A stretch of 64,000 nucleotides of DNA from CAMDBL01 sp964498125 (lineage in GTDB: Bacteria; Pseudomonadota; Alphaproteobacteria; Rhizobiales; Hyphomicrobiaceae). The translations under genes and the position numbers were made by a program. The notes under the pieces are model-generated. The model was given only the letters and a program-made list of their open reading frames with translations. It was not told where the DNA came from and did no database searches. The stretch covers positions 27,608 through 91,607 of the forward strand of contig CAZCGE010000044.1 in NCBI GenBank assembly GCA_964498125.1. Reading direction: 5' to 3'. Each line of letters opens with the position of its first letter. Position 1 is the first letter of the stretch. Positions 1 to 8,969 of this stretch are shown here, in pieces.

Positions 1-1
1 G

Positions 2-973
2 GCTGCCTACGCCGTGCCTGCCTGGAACCAGCCCCTCGACGCCGAGACCGTGCGCGACGTGAAGGCCGACTATCCAGCGTTACGCGAGAAGCTGCGCTGG
101 ACCTTCTCGCACAATATGTTCGAGGTCGGCACCATGCGGACAATGGAGGTGTCGCCGGCGGAGCGCGAGGCGGTGTACGAGGCGCGCTGGCGCGTCGGTG
201 GGCTCGGCTTCCTGTCGGGCTTCACCGATGTGCAGTTCAGCGACGAGGCCAACGACGTGGCGGCCAATTTCGTGCGCCGCAAAATTCGCGAGGTCGTCCG
301 CGACCCCGCCGTGGCCGAGCTGCTGACGCCGAAGATCATCATCGGTTGCAAGCGGCTGTGCGTCGTCACGGACTACTATGAGACCTTCAACCGCCCCAAC
401 GTCAGCCTCGTCGATATCAGCCGGACCCCCATCGCCGGCATAAAACCCGATGGTCTGGAGGTCGACGGCAAGTTCCATCCCGCAGATATGCTGGTGATGG
501 CCACCGGTTTCGACGCCATGACCGGCACGCTGCTCAGGATCGACATCCGCACAACCGACGGCAAGACGCTGCGCGACAAATGGCAGGACGGGCCGGCCTG
601 TTATCTCGGCCTGGCCATGGCCGGCCTGCCCAACTTGTTCATCATCACCGGGCCCGGCAGCCCGTCGGTGTTCACCAATATGCTGCCGTCGATCGAGCAC
701 CACGCCGACTTCATCGCCGATTGTCTGGGCTATATGCGCGACAAGGGCTATTGTCGCATCGAGGCCAAGCACGGTGCCGAGCAGGCGTGGGTGGCCCATG
801 TCGGCGAGGTCGCCAACCGCTCGCTCAGGCCGTCGTGCAATTCGTGGTATGTCGGCGCCAACATCGAAGGTAAGCCGCGCGTCTTCATGCCCTACATGGG
901 AGGCGTGCCGGCCTACCGGCGCGCGTGCGAAGATGTCGTTGCCAAGGGATACGATGGCTTTGCGCTCGCTTGA
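2..973 (+). CDS. Flavin-containing monooxygenase, Baeyer-Villiger type (5'-truncated)
   Basis: This is the C-terminal part of a flavoprotein monooxygenase of the cyclohexanone monooxygenase type, which uses FAD, NADPH and O2 to oxidise ketones to esters. The frame is open to the left edge of the window, so the true start lies outside; a GTG at 14 is only an internal codon. The motif MATGFDAMTG near residue 165 matches the conserved ATG-type motif of Baeyer-Villiger enzymes, followed by the usual segment LFIITGPGSPSVFTNM. The N-terminal FAD- and NADPH-binding GxGxxG folds are not in the window. The stop lies 16 bases before a Nudix gene. The family is clear but the substrate cannot be read from sequence. 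Confidence 0.88.
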   Translation, partial: AAYAVPAWNQPLDAETVRDVKADYPALREKLRWTFSHNMFEVGTMRTMEVSPAEREAVYEARWRVGGLGFLSGFTDVQFSDEANDVAANFVRRKIREVVRDPAVAELLTPKIIIGCKRLCVVTDYYETFNRPNVSLVDISRTPIAGIKPDGLEVDGKFHPADMLVMATGFDAMTGTLLRIDIRTTDGKTLRDKWQDGPACYLGLAMAGLPNLFIITGPGSPSVFTNMLPSIEHHADFIADCLGYMRDKGYCRIEAKHGAEQAWVAHVGEVANRSLRPSCNSWYVGANIEGKPRVFMPYMGGVPAYRRACEDVVAKGYDGFALA

Positions 974-989
974 GCCGCTGCAGGTGCAG

Positions 990-1406
990 ATGAGTGCCAT
1001 GACCAAGCCGATCCTGCTGGTGGCCGCCGCCGCCCTGGTCGATACGGACAACCGGGTGCTGATCGCGCGCCGGCCGCAAGGCCGCAGCATGGCTGGCTTG
1101 TGGGAATTTCCCGGCGGCAAGGTCGAAGACGGCGAGACACCGGAAACGGCGCTGGTGCGGGAGCTGCGTGAGGAGTTGGGCATCGAGGTGTGCGACACCT
1201 GCCTTGCGCCGCTCACCTTCGCCAGCCACGCTTACGACCGCTTTCACCTGCTGATGCCGCTGTTTCTGTGCCGCAACTGGGATGGCGAGGTCACCCCGCG
1301 GGAGGCACAGGAGGTGAAATGGGTGCGCGCCAGCCGCCTCGCCGACTACCCCATGCCGCCGGCAGACCTGCCGCTCATTCCGTGGTTACGCGACCTGCTG
1401 GATTAG
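990..1406 (+). CDS. mutT: Nudix hydrolase, MutT/NudG-like (8-oxo-dGTP-type pyrophosphatase)
   Basis: A 138-residue protein with a complete Nudix box (GGKVEDGETPETALVREL, then REELG), the Mg2+-binding motif that hydrolyses nucleoside diphosphate-X compounds. WEFPGGK just before the box and the short length fit MutT/NudG enzymes that sanitise oxidised nucleotides. The start at ATG 990 is chosen because it leaves a compact domain downstream of the monooxygenase stop at 973. ATG 999 is an alternative, and neither has a strong ribosome binding site. The gene probably shares a transcript with the monooxygenase. In alphaproteobacteria mutT often follows argJ, which is not the case here. Confidence 0.85.
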   Translation: MSAMTKPILLVAAAALVDTDNRVLIARRPQGRSMAGLWEFPGGKVEDGETPETALVRELREELGIEVCDTCLAPLTFASHAYDRFHLLMPLFLCRNWDGEVTPREAQEVKWVRASRLADYPMPPADLPLIPWLRDLLD

Positions 1407-1862
1407 GTAAGCGCCGGTTAGCGGCGCCGTGTCAGCTCACCAGCGGTGCGGGTGCAACAGGGGTCCGATGCGGCTCGGACAACAGATGTTGCTGAACCAA
1501 CACAGTCCTTGGCGGCCTCACCTGCGGCCAAGGTGCGCCGCGCGAGATCGCGCGCCATTGTGTGCCGTTCAGCAAAAATGTCACGCCACCAAGCCTTTCG
1601 TGCCGGCTTGCCGGGATTTTATGCGCAAGGTCGGCAAAAATCGGCAGGTTGTAGGGCGAAAGAAGTTTCTGTGCCACTGCGATTCCAACCGAATCGTGCC
1701 CATATGCTAGTATAGGCAATGCGGCAGTATGCTCTGGTTTGGCTACGGTCTTCCCGGCACCACTCGACGTTCGCTCGATTTTGTTTGTCGGCATTGAGTT
1801 ATCCCCCGGTGAGACCGCCACGCTAGGATTGGTCGAGGTTCATGAGCTTGGGCAGGAACGCG
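1407..1862 (+). other. Gene-free leader upstream of prkA
   Basis: I see no credible gene in this stretch; open frames on both strands lack family features. A loose promoter-like pair (TTCCAA at 1683-1688 and TAGTAT at 1708-1713, 19 bases apart) could drive prkA, leaving a leader of about 150 bases. The match is weak. Confidence 0.4.
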
Positions 1863-3806
1863 ATGTCGGAAAACCAAATCTTCGATCACTTCGCGCGATC
1901 CTATGATCGCAACAAGCACACAGAGATGTCTCTGAAGCAGTACCTGGAAGGCTGTCGCAAGGACCCGTCGTTCTATGCCAGCCCGGCAGAACGGATGATG
2001 GCGGCGATCGGTGAGCCGCAACAGGTCGACACCTCGAAAGACCAGCGGCTGAGCCGGATCTTCATGAACCGAACCATGAAGATTTATCCTGCTTTCCCCG
2101 ACTTCTATGGTCTGGAAGAGACCATCGAGCGCATCGTCGGTTATTTCCGGGCAGCCGCGCAGGGGCTGGAGGAGCGCAAGCAGATCCTCTACTTGCTGGG
2201 CCCAGTCGGCGGCGGCAAGTCCTCGCTCGCCGACCGGCTCAAAGAGCTGATGGAGAAGTGCCCGGTCTACATCCTGAAAGCCGGCAACGAGCTGAGCCCG
2301 ATCTTCGAGAGCCCGATCGGGCTGTTCGACCCGACCGGCATGGGCAAGATGCTCAACGAGCAGTACGGCATCCCGATGCGCAAGCTGACGGGCAACATGA
2401 GCCCGTGGGCCGTCAAGCGCCTCGACGAGTTCGGCGGCGACATCTCCAAGTTCACCGTCGTCAAGCTGCATCCCTCGAAGCTGCGCCAGATCTGCGTCGC
2501 CAAGACCGAGCCCGGCGACGAGAACAACCAGGACATCTCCTCGCTGGTGGGCAAGGTCGACATCCGCAAGCTGGAGTTCCACGGCCAGAACGACCCCGAC
2601 GCCTACTCCTATTCGGGCGGCCTCAACCGCACGACGCAGGGGCTGCTCGAGTTCGTCGAGATGTTCAAGGCGCCGATCAAGATGCTGCACCCGCTGCTGA
2701 CGGCGACGCAGGACGGCACCTACGTCGGCACCGAGAATGTCGGCGCCTTGCCTTACCAGGGCATCATCGTCGCCCACTCCAACGAGAGCGAATGGCAGAG
2801 CTTCAAGGCCAACAAGAACAACGAGGCCTTCCTCGACCGCATCTGCGTCATCACGGTGCCCTACTGCCTGCGCGTCGCCGAGGAGAGGAAGATCTATCAG
2901 AAGCTGCTCACCGGCAGCGACCTCGCCAAGGCGCCCTGTGCGCCAGGCACGCTCGACATGCTGGCGCAGTTCTCCGTGCTATCGCGTCTCAAGGAGCATG
3001 AGAACTCGTCGCTGTTCTCGAAGATGCGGGTCTATGACGGCGAGAGTCTGAAGGACACCGATCCGCACGCCAAAACGATCCAGGAATATCGCGACGCGGC
3101 TGGCGTCACCGAAGGCATGGATGGTGTTTCGACGCGCTTTGCCTACAAGATCCTGTCGGAGACCTTCAACTACGATACGCAGGAGGTGGGGGTCGATCCC
3201 GTCCACCTGATGTACGTGCTGGAGCAAGCGATCCGGCGCGAGCAGATGCCGAAGGAGAGCGAGGATCGCTACCGCGAGTTCATCAAGGAGGAGTTGGCCC
3301 CACGCTACGCCGAGTTCATCGGCAACGAGGTGCAGAAGGCTTACTTGGAGTCCTACAACGATTTCGGCCAGAACCTGTTCGACCGGTACGTGGCCTACGC
3401 CGATGCCTGGATCGAGGACCACGACTTCAAGGACCCCGATACCGGCCAGCTCATGAGCCGCCAGCTTCTCGACCAGGAGCTCAGCAAGATCGAGAAGCCC
3501 GCCGGCATCGCCAATCCCAAGGACTTCCGCTACGAGGTGGTCAAGTTCTCGCTCCGGGCGCGGGCCAAAAACGGCGGCAGGAACCCGAGCTGGACGTCCT
3601 ATGAGAAGATCCGCGACGTCATCGAGCGGCGCATGTTCAGCCAGGTGGAGGACTTGCTGCCGGTCATCAGCTTCGGCGCCAAGAAAGACGGCGAGACGGA
3701 GAAGAAGCACGTCGAATTCGTCTCGCGCATGGTCGAGCGCGGCTACACGCCGCGGCAGGTGCGCCGTCTGGTGGAGTGGTACATGCGGGTAAAGAAATCG
3801 AGCTGA
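1863..3806 (+). CDS. prkA: Serine protein kinase PrkA (YeaG family)
   Basis: A 647-residue protein, matching the roughly 640 residues of PrkA/YeaG, a stress-induced AAA+-type protein with a C-terminal kinase-like domain. The N-terminus (MSENQIFDHFARSYD) is typical. A Walker A motif, LLGPVGGGKSSLADRL, lies near residues 110-125, and HSNESEW and the PrkA C-terminal domain follow. ATG 1863 is preferred over ATG 1842 because AGGAA lies 6-8 bases before it and because family members start this way. It heads a three-gene set with yeaH and spoVR. In Enterobacteria these three respond to starvation and RpoS. No sporulation is implied in a Gram-negative host. Confidence 0.95.
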   Translation: MSENQIFDHFARSYDRNKHTEMSLKQYLEGCRKDPSFYASPAERMMAAIGEPQQVDTSKDQRLSRIFMNRTMKIYPAFPDFYGLEETIERIVGYFRAAAQGLEERKQILYLLGPVGGGKSSLADRLKELMEKCPVYILKAGNELSPIFESPIGLFDPTGMGKMLNEQYGIPMRKLTGNMSPWAVKRLDEFGGDISKFTVVKLHPSKLRQICVAKTEPGDENNQDISSLVGKVDIRKLEFHGQNDPDAYSYSGGLNRTTQGLLEFVEMFKAPIKMLHPLLTATQDGTYVGTENVGALPYQGIIVAHSNESEWQSFKANKNNEAFLDRICVITVPYCLRVAEERKIYQKLLTGSDLAKAPCAPGTLDMLAQFSVLSRLKEHENSSLFSKMRVYDGESLKDTDPHAKTIQEYRDAAGVTEGMDGVSTRFAYKILSETFNYDTQEVGVDPVHLMYVLEQAIRREQMPKESEDRYREFIKEELAPRYAEFIGNEVQKAYLESYNDFGQNLFDRYVAYADAWIEDHDFKDPDTGQLMSRQLLDQELSKIEKPAGIANPKDFRYEVVKFSLRARAKNGGRNPSWTSYEKIRDVIERRMFSQVEDLLPVISFGAKKDGETEKKHVEFVSRMVERGYTPRQVRRLVEWYMRVKKSS

Positions 3807-3819
3807 TGGAAGTGCAGTG

Positions 3820-3895
3820 GTCAGATGGTCAGGTCTTGAGGTGGTCAGATGGCATTCGCCTCCACCTGACCACTGACCAACTGACCATCTGACCT
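3820..3895 (+). repeat. Long dyad built from GGTCAG units between prkA and yeaH
   Basis: A 14-base arm (GGTCAGATGGTCAG, 3820-3833) pairs perfectly with CTGACCATCTGACC (3882-3895). Between them are further GGTCAG/CTGACC copies (around 3843-3849 and 3866-3878) that could fold into an inner stem. It occupies most of the 119-base gap inside an otherwise compact operon, so it may cause partial termination or protect the prkA mRNA. The core GGTCAG recurs in other palindromes of this window. Confidence 0.7.
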
Positions 3896-3925
3896 CTTGG
3901 CCCTTTCGGGAGCTAACCCCACTCC

Positions 3926-5209
3926 ATGAACATCGTCGACCGGCGCCTCAATCCGAAATCCAAGTCTCTGGGTAACCGGCAGCGATTTCTGCGGCGCGCG
4001 CGCGGCGAGATCAAGGAGGCGGTGCGCGAAGCTCTGAAGAAGCGCAAGGTTTCCGATGTCGAGGCGAGCGAGCAGATCTCCATCAAATCCAGGAGCCTCA
4101 AGGAGCCGAGCTTCTCACTGGGGCGGGGCGAAGGCACACGCGATTTCGTGCTGCCGGGCAACAAGGATTTCTCCGTCGGCGATGTGATCCCCAAACCCGA
4201 TGGCGGCGGTGGCGGTGGTGGCCCGAAGGGCAGCGCCGACGGGTCCGGTGAAGACGATTTCGTCTTCACGCTCACCAAGGAGGAGTTTCTCGACCTCTTC
4301 TTCGAGGACCTGAAGCTGCCGAACATGGTGAAGGCCAAGCTCAAATCATTGCGTAACCCGATGCCGACCCGCGCTGGCTTCCAGTCCGAAGGCGCCCCCT
4401 CCCGCCTGCATCACGCCCGCACCATGCGCAACAGTCTGGCGCGACGGATTGCGCTCAGCCGCCCGTCGAGCGAGTCGATGCGCCGGCTGGAGGAGGAGCT
4501 GGTCGAGGCCGAGGCCGCCGATCCGCGCGACGAAGCGCGCATCGAGGACCTGCAGCGGCGATTGAGCCGGATCAGGCACCTGCGCAAGACGGTCGCCTTC
4601 ATCGATCCGCTCGACCTGCGCTACAAGCGTTTCGAGAAGGTGGCGCGGCCGACCACGCAGGCGGTGATGTTCTGTCTGATGGACGTCTCGGCATCGATGA
4701 CGGACCAGCTCAAGGACCTGGCCAAGCGCTTTTTCATGCTGCTGCACGTGTTCCTGACGCGGCACTACCGCGAGGTGCAGGTGGTGTTCATCCGGCACAC
4801 GACGGAGGCCCAGGAGGTCGATGAGGAACAGTTCTTCAAGGATACCGCCACGGGTGGCACGATCATCTCCACTGCGCTCGACGAAATGATGAAGGTGGTC
4901 AAGGCGCGCTATCCGGTCAGCGACTGGAACATCTATGCAGCGCAAGCCTCCGATGGCCATAACTTCAGTGATGACATGGCGCGGTGCATCGAGCTGCTCG
5001 AGGGCGAGGTTCTGCCCATTTGTCAGTATTACGCCTACATCGAGGTCGTGCCGCACGGCATGCAGATGAGCGAGGACAGCGTGGTCTGGCAGGGTTATGG
5101 CCAGATGGCCGAAAAGCATCCGGGTTTCGCCATGCGGCAGGTTTCGCAGCCCGGCGAGATCTACCCGGTGTTCCGGGAGCTGTTTTCTGGGTCCGAGGCC
5201 GCGGCATGA
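3926..5209 (+). CDS. yeaH: YeaH/YhbH family protein (DUF444), PrkA partner
   Basis: A 427-residue protein, the same length as E. coli YeaH. The N-terminal half is charged and contains a glycine tract around residues 92-100. The C-terminal half carries a von Willebrand A-like fold with LMDVSASMTD near residue 250, a MIDAS-like DxSxS motif. YeaH is nearly always encoded beside the PrkA kinase and SpoVR, as here. Its molecular role is not settled; a stress-response partner or substrate of PrkA is the usual inference. It follows prkA after a repeat-bearing gap and precedes spoVR by 12 bases. Confidence 0.93.
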   Translation: MNIVDRRLNPKSKSLGNRQRFLRRARGEIKEAVREALKKRKVSDVEASEQISIKSRSLKEPSFSLGRGEGTRDFVLPGNKDFSVGDVIPKPDGGGGGGGPKGSADGSGEDDFVFTLTKEEFLDLFFEDLKLPNMVKAKLKSLRNPMPTRAGFQSEGAPSRLHHARTMRNSLARRIALSRPSSESMRRLEEELVEAEAADPRDEARIEDLQRRLSRIRHLRKTVAFIDPLDLRYKRFEKVARPTTQAVMFCLMDVSASMTDQLKDLAKRFFMLLHVFLTRHYREVQVVFIRHTTEAQEVDEEQFFKDTATGGTIISTALDEMMKVVKARYPVSDWNIYAAQASDGHNFSDDMARCIELLEGEVLPICQYYAYIEVVPHGMQMSEDSVVWQGYGQMAEKHPGFAMRQVSQPGEIYPVFRELFSGSEAAA

Positions 5210-5221
5210 GAAGAGGTTGAC

Positions 5222-6784
5222 ATGAACGCAGTCCGCAAGGTGCGCGCGGCCCAACGACCGTTGTTCGAAGGCGCGGAGTGGACCTTCGACCTGGTCAAGA
5301 AGGTCTACGATGCCTGCGAGGAGGTCGGCTTAGGCGAACTCGGCCTCAGCATTTATCCCAACCAGATCGAGGTGATCACCGCCGAGCAGATGCTCGACTC
5401 CTATGCCTCGATCGGCATGCCGCAGATGTACCGGCACTGGTCGTTCGGCAAGCATTTCGCCCGCGACGAGGCGCTCTACCGCAAGGGCGCGCGCAGCCTC
5501 GCCTACGAACTCGTCATCAATTCGAATCCCTGCATCAATTACATCATGGAAGAAAACACCATGACGATGCAGGCCTTGGTGCTGGCGCACGCCGCACTCG
5601 GGCACAATCATTTTTTCAAGAACAACTACCTGTTCAGCGAAGGCACGCACGCCGACGCCATTCTCGACTACCTGAATTTCGCCAAGACTTACGTGGCGCG
5701 CTGTGAGGAGCGCTATGGCGTGGAGGCGGTGGAAGCGGTGCTCGACAGTGCGCATGCGCTGATGAATCAGGGCGTCAGCCGCAATCCCATGGGCCGCCAA
5801 GCCAAGACGCTCGAGCGCGAGCGCGAGCGCGAGATGGCGCGCCGGGATTACGAGGAGCAGTCCTTCAATGACCTCTGGCGCACGGTGCCCAAGGCCGCCA
5901 AGAAGGATGAGGCCGTCAATCCGAATATCCAGGGCGGACGCGTGGAGGGGGAGGGTCTGGGGCTGCCGGAGGAAAACCTGCTTTATTTCCTCGAGAAGCA
6001 TGCCCCCAAGCTCGAAGGGTGGCAGCGAGAATTGCTGCGCATCGTGCGCATGATGGCGCAATACTTCTATCCGCAGCGCCAGACCAAGATGATGAACGAG
6101 GGCTGCGCCACTTATGTTCACTATCGCATCCTCAACCGGCTTTACGAGCAGGGCAGGTTGACCGAGGGCAGCATGCTCGAGTTCCTGCACAGCCATTCCT
6201 CGGTGGTGTACCAGCCGCGCTGGGAGGACCGCAATTTCTCGGGCTTCAATCCGTATGCGCTGGGTTTTGCCATCATGCGGGACGTGCAGCGCATCTGCGA
6301 GGAGCCGACCGGGGAGGACCGCGATTGGTTTCCCCAGATCGCCGGCACTGGCGATGCGATGGCGACGCTGCGGCAGGTGTGGGCGGAATACCGCGACGAC
6401 AGTTGCATCATGCAATTCCTGTCGCCCAAGGTGATCCGCGACTTCCGCATGTTCGAGGTGCGTGACGTCTCTGGCGCCCCGGTCGCCGAGGTCAAGGCGA
6501 TCCATAACGAGGAAGGCTATCGCCGGGTGCGCCGCGGGCTTTCCATGCACTATGATGTCTCGGCGCAGGATCCGGATTTGCAGGTGATCGACGCCGATCT
6601 TTCCGGTGCGCGCCGCCTGATGATTCAGCACAAGGTGCGCAACGGCATTCTGCTCGACAAGGACAGTTGCGACCGGACGATGCTGCATCTGTCGCGGCTG
6701 TGGGGCTACCGTGTGAAACTGGCTGAGGTCGACAGCGAGAGCGACCGCACATTGCGCGAGCATGAATCGCTGCCGATGCCCTAG
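5222..6784 (+). CDS. spoVR: SpoVR family protein (YcgB)
   Basis: A 520-residue member of the SpoVR/YcgB family (E. coli YcgB is about 510). Typical family stretches are visible: MPQMYRHWSFGKHF near residue 60, NPCINYIMEENTM near 100, and MMNEGCATYVHYRI near 295. The start ATG 5222 is preceded by AAGAGG, and the 12-base gap from yeaH indicates cotranscription. Although named from Bacillus cortex formation, the family in proteobacteria belongs to the PrkA-YeaH stress module. The biochemical activity is unknown. Confidence 0.94.
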   Translation: MNAVRKVRAAQRPLFEGAEWTFDLVKKVYDACEEVGLGELGLSIYPNQIEVITAEQMLDSYASIGMPQMYRHWSFGKHFARDEALYRKGARSLAYELVINSNPCINYIMEENTMTMQALVLAHAALGHNHFFKNNYLFSEGTHADAILDYLNFAKTYVARCEERYGVEAVEAVLDSAHALMNQGVSRNPMGRQAKTLEREREREMARRDYEEQSFNDLWRTVPKAAKKDEAVNPNIQGGRVEGEGLGLPEENLLYFLEKHAPKLEGWQRELLRIVRMMAQYFYPQRQTKMMNEGCATYVHYRILNRLYEQGRLTEGSMLEFLHSHSSVVYQPRWEDRNFSGFNPYALGFAIMRDVQRICEEPTGEDRDWFPQIAGTGDAMATLRQVWAEYRDDSCIMQFLSPKVIRDFRMFEVRDVSGAPVAEVKAIHNEEGYRRVRRGLSMHYDVSAQDPDLQVIDADLSGARRLMIQHKVRNGILLDKDSCDRTMLHLSRLWGYRVKLAEVDSESDRTLREHESLPMP

Positions 6785-7048
6785 CGGCGGCGCTGACGAC
6801 CCCGATTCCCCAGGTCTTGCATCACGGCGCCCGGCGATTCCGCGGGTGTCTGCCCGATAGCGGCCGGCTATCGAAACATGAGCAGGCCGGCATTTCACGC
6901 CACCGGACGCTTCGACTAGTCTGGCTCACGTTGCTGGCTGGTGCCGGCTCGCACATGCCTCCCATGGCAGTTGTTGGCCTGCCGGGAGGTGGTGAGGGGG
7001 CGGTCCAGCGCGGCCAGAGAACTCGAATTCAGCGCTGAGGAGGTCCCC

Positions 7049-7879
7049 ATGAATGCCCCTGTCATGATTCCCATCGAACGCGCAGCCGGCCTCGGCGAGC
7101 TGGCCGGGAGAGTGGCAATTGTCACAGGCTCGACCAGCGGTATCGGTCTCGGCATTGCCCGCACTTTCGCGGCGGCCGGCATGAACGTCATGCTCAACGG
7201 TTTTGGCGATGCGCGCGATGTCGCTCGCACTCAGGCCGAGATCCAGGAGTCCTTCGGCACGACGACGGCCTACTCGGCGGCTGACATGTCGAAGCCCGCC
7301 GACATCGTCGGCATGGTGGAGGAGACGCGTGCCGCCTTCGGGCAGGTCGACATCCTCGTCAACAACGCCGGCATCCAGCACGTCGAGGCGGTGGAGACGT
7401 TTCCGGTGGCGAAGTGGGATGCCATCATCGCCATCAATCTGTCATCGGCGTTCCAAGCCACGCGCGCCGTCATCCCCGAGATGAAGGCGCGCAAGTGGGG
7501 GCGGATCATCAACATCGCCTCCGCGCACGCCCTCGTCGCCTCGCCGTTCAAGTCTGCCTATGTCGCGGCTAAGCACGGCATTCTCGGGTTCACCAAGACG
7601 GTGGCGCTGGAGACCGCCGAGTACGGCATCACGGCCAACGCCATCTGCCCCGGTTACGTTTTGACGCCTCTAGTCGAAAAGCAGATACCGGAAACCGCCA
7701 AGGCGCGCGGCATCACCGAGGACCAGGTGATCCGCGACGTGCTGCTGCACGCCCAGCCGACGCGGCAGTTCGTGACGACTGAGCAGCTTGGCGCGCTGGC
7801 TGTCTTCCTGTGCACCAATGCCGCGGCATCGATGACCGGCACGGCGCTGCCAGTCGATGGCGGTTGGACGGCGCATTGA
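7049..7879 (+). CDS. bdhA: D-3-hydroxybutyrate dehydrogenase
   Basis: A 276-residue short-chain dehydrogenase. The NAD-binding motif TGSTSGIGLG is at residues 26-35, NNAGIQHVE follows, and the catalytic triad is Ser158, Tyr171 and Lys175 (SAYVAAKHG). CPGYVLTPLVEKQI and the C-terminal QPTRQFVT are characteristic of 3-hydroxybutyrate dehydrogenases, which interconvert 3-hydroxybutyrate and acetoacetate with NAD, usually in polyhydroxybutyrate or ketone-body use. ATG 7049 is chosen for its strong GAGGAGG ribosome site. The protein begins about 15 residues before the usual family start. It stands alone and converges on the peptide transporter operon. Confidence 0.92.
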   Translation: MNAPVMIPIERAAGLGELAGRVAIVTGSTSGIGLGIARTFAAAGMNVMLNGFGDARDVARTQAEIQESFGTTTAYSAADMSKPADIVGMVEETRAAFGQVDILVNNAGIQHVEAVETFPVAKWDAIIAINLSSAFQATRAVIPEMKARKWGRIINIASAHALVASPFKSAYVAAKHGILGFTKTVALETAEYGITANAICPGYVLTPLVEKQIPETAKARGITEDQVIRDVLLHAQPTRQFVTTEQLGALAVFLCTNAAASMTGTALPVDGGWTAH

Positions 7880-7934
7880 ACGGGCAGGGCAGCGGCTCGG
7901 CACGGCGGCGCGGGCGGATTGGCCTCGCTGCCGG

Positions 7935-8969
7935 TCATGCCACGACTTTGTGGCACGCCACCTCGATCGCGCCGAAGCGGCTAAGCCGCGGGTGCGCTCT
8001 GGTGCAGGCTGCATCCGCCAAAGGACAGCGCGGATGAAAGGTGCAGCCCGAAGGTGGCGTGATCGGATTGGGGATTTCGCCGTGAACGGGCGTGCGGGAC
8101 CGTCCGGTCATGGCGATATCGGGCACCGCATCGAGCAACATGCGCGTGTAGGGATGGCGCGGCTCTCGAAACAGCTCATGGGCGGGTGCGATCTCGACCA
8201 GCCGGCCGAGATACATGACGCCGATGCGCGTTGCCATGTGCCGGACGACGGCGAGATTGTGCGAGATCAGCAGGTAGGTGAGGCCGAGTTGGTCCTGCAA
8301 ATCGCGCATCAGATTGAGGATCTGCGCCTGCACCGAGACATCGAGCGCGGAGGTCGGCTCGTCGCAGACGATGAAATCGGGCGCGCTGGCGAGCGCCCTG
8401 GCGATGGCGATGCGCTGGCGCTGGCCGCCCGAGAATTCGTGCGGGTACTTGGCGCCATCGCGCGGTGACAAACGCACTTGGCCGAGCAGGGCGGCTGTGC
8501 GGTCGATGACGTCCCGCCGCGACAATTCCGGCATGAAGGCGCGGATCGGCTCGGCAATGATATCGGCGGCGATCATGCGCGGATTGAGGCTCGCATAGGG
8601 GTCCTGGAAGATCATCGTCAGGCGTCGCCGCAATGCGCGATTGCCGGCTATGCCGCCCTGCGAGCTCAGGTCGGTGCCATCGAACAACACCCGGCCGGCA
8701 GTCGGCGTCAGCAGTCCGACGATCATCTTGGCGATCGTGGATTTCCCCGAGCCGGACTCGCCGACCAAAGCGAATGTCTGGCCCCTGGGGATCTCGAAGG
8801 AGACCTCGTCGGCGGCCTTCAGCAAGCGGCGGGTCTGGCGAGCCAAAGCGCGATTGAGCCAGGGCTCGGAGACGTCGAAGACGCGGGTCAGGCGATCGAC
8901 CTGAACGAGGGCCGGTTGGCGCTCGATCTCGCCGCTGCTGGCAGGCCCATGAGCCGAATGCGTCATCAT
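7935..8969 (-). CDS. dppF: Peptide/nickel ABC transporter ATP-binding protein, DppF/OppF type
   Basis: A 344-residue cytoplasmic ATPase of a peptide-type importer. Walker A is GESGSGKST, the signature is FSGGQRQRIAIARAL, and Walker B is FIVCDEPTSALD. The C-terminal oligopeptide-transporter extension is present (GCTFHPRCPLADAAC). The start at 8969 is chosen because its ATGA overlaps the TGA of the upstream ATPase gene by four bases, a typical translational coupling; an in-frame extension upstream would lie inside that gene. It is the last gene of the minus-strand operon SBP-dppB-dppC-dppD-dppF. Confidence 0.93.
   Translation of the reverse strand: MMTHSAHGPASSGEIERQPALVQVDRLTRVFDVSEPWLNRALARQTRRLLKAADEVSFEIPRGQTFALVGESGSGKSTIAKMIVGLLTPTAGRVLFDGTDLSSQGGIAGNRALRRRLTMIFQDPYASLNPRMIAADIIAEPIRAFMPELSRRDVIDRTAALLGQVRLSPRDGAKYPHEFSGGQRQRIAIARALASAPDFIVCDEPTSALDVSVQAQILNLMRDLQDQLGLTYLLISHNLAVVRHMATRIGVMYLGRLVEIAPAHELFREPRHPYTRMLLDAVPDIAMTGRSRTPVHGEIPNPITPPSGCTFHPRCPLADAACTRAHPRLSRFGAIEVACHKVVA

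Noticed and set aside
1432..1821. Open frame of 129 codons on the minus strand upstream of prkA
   Set aside because: No domain, no ribosome site and poor codon pattern; it overlaps the expected prkA leader.
4201..4250. GGTGGC-type triplet run in yeaH as a recombination or slippage repeat
   Set aside because: It encodes a normal glycine linker of the YeaH family and is short and imperfect.
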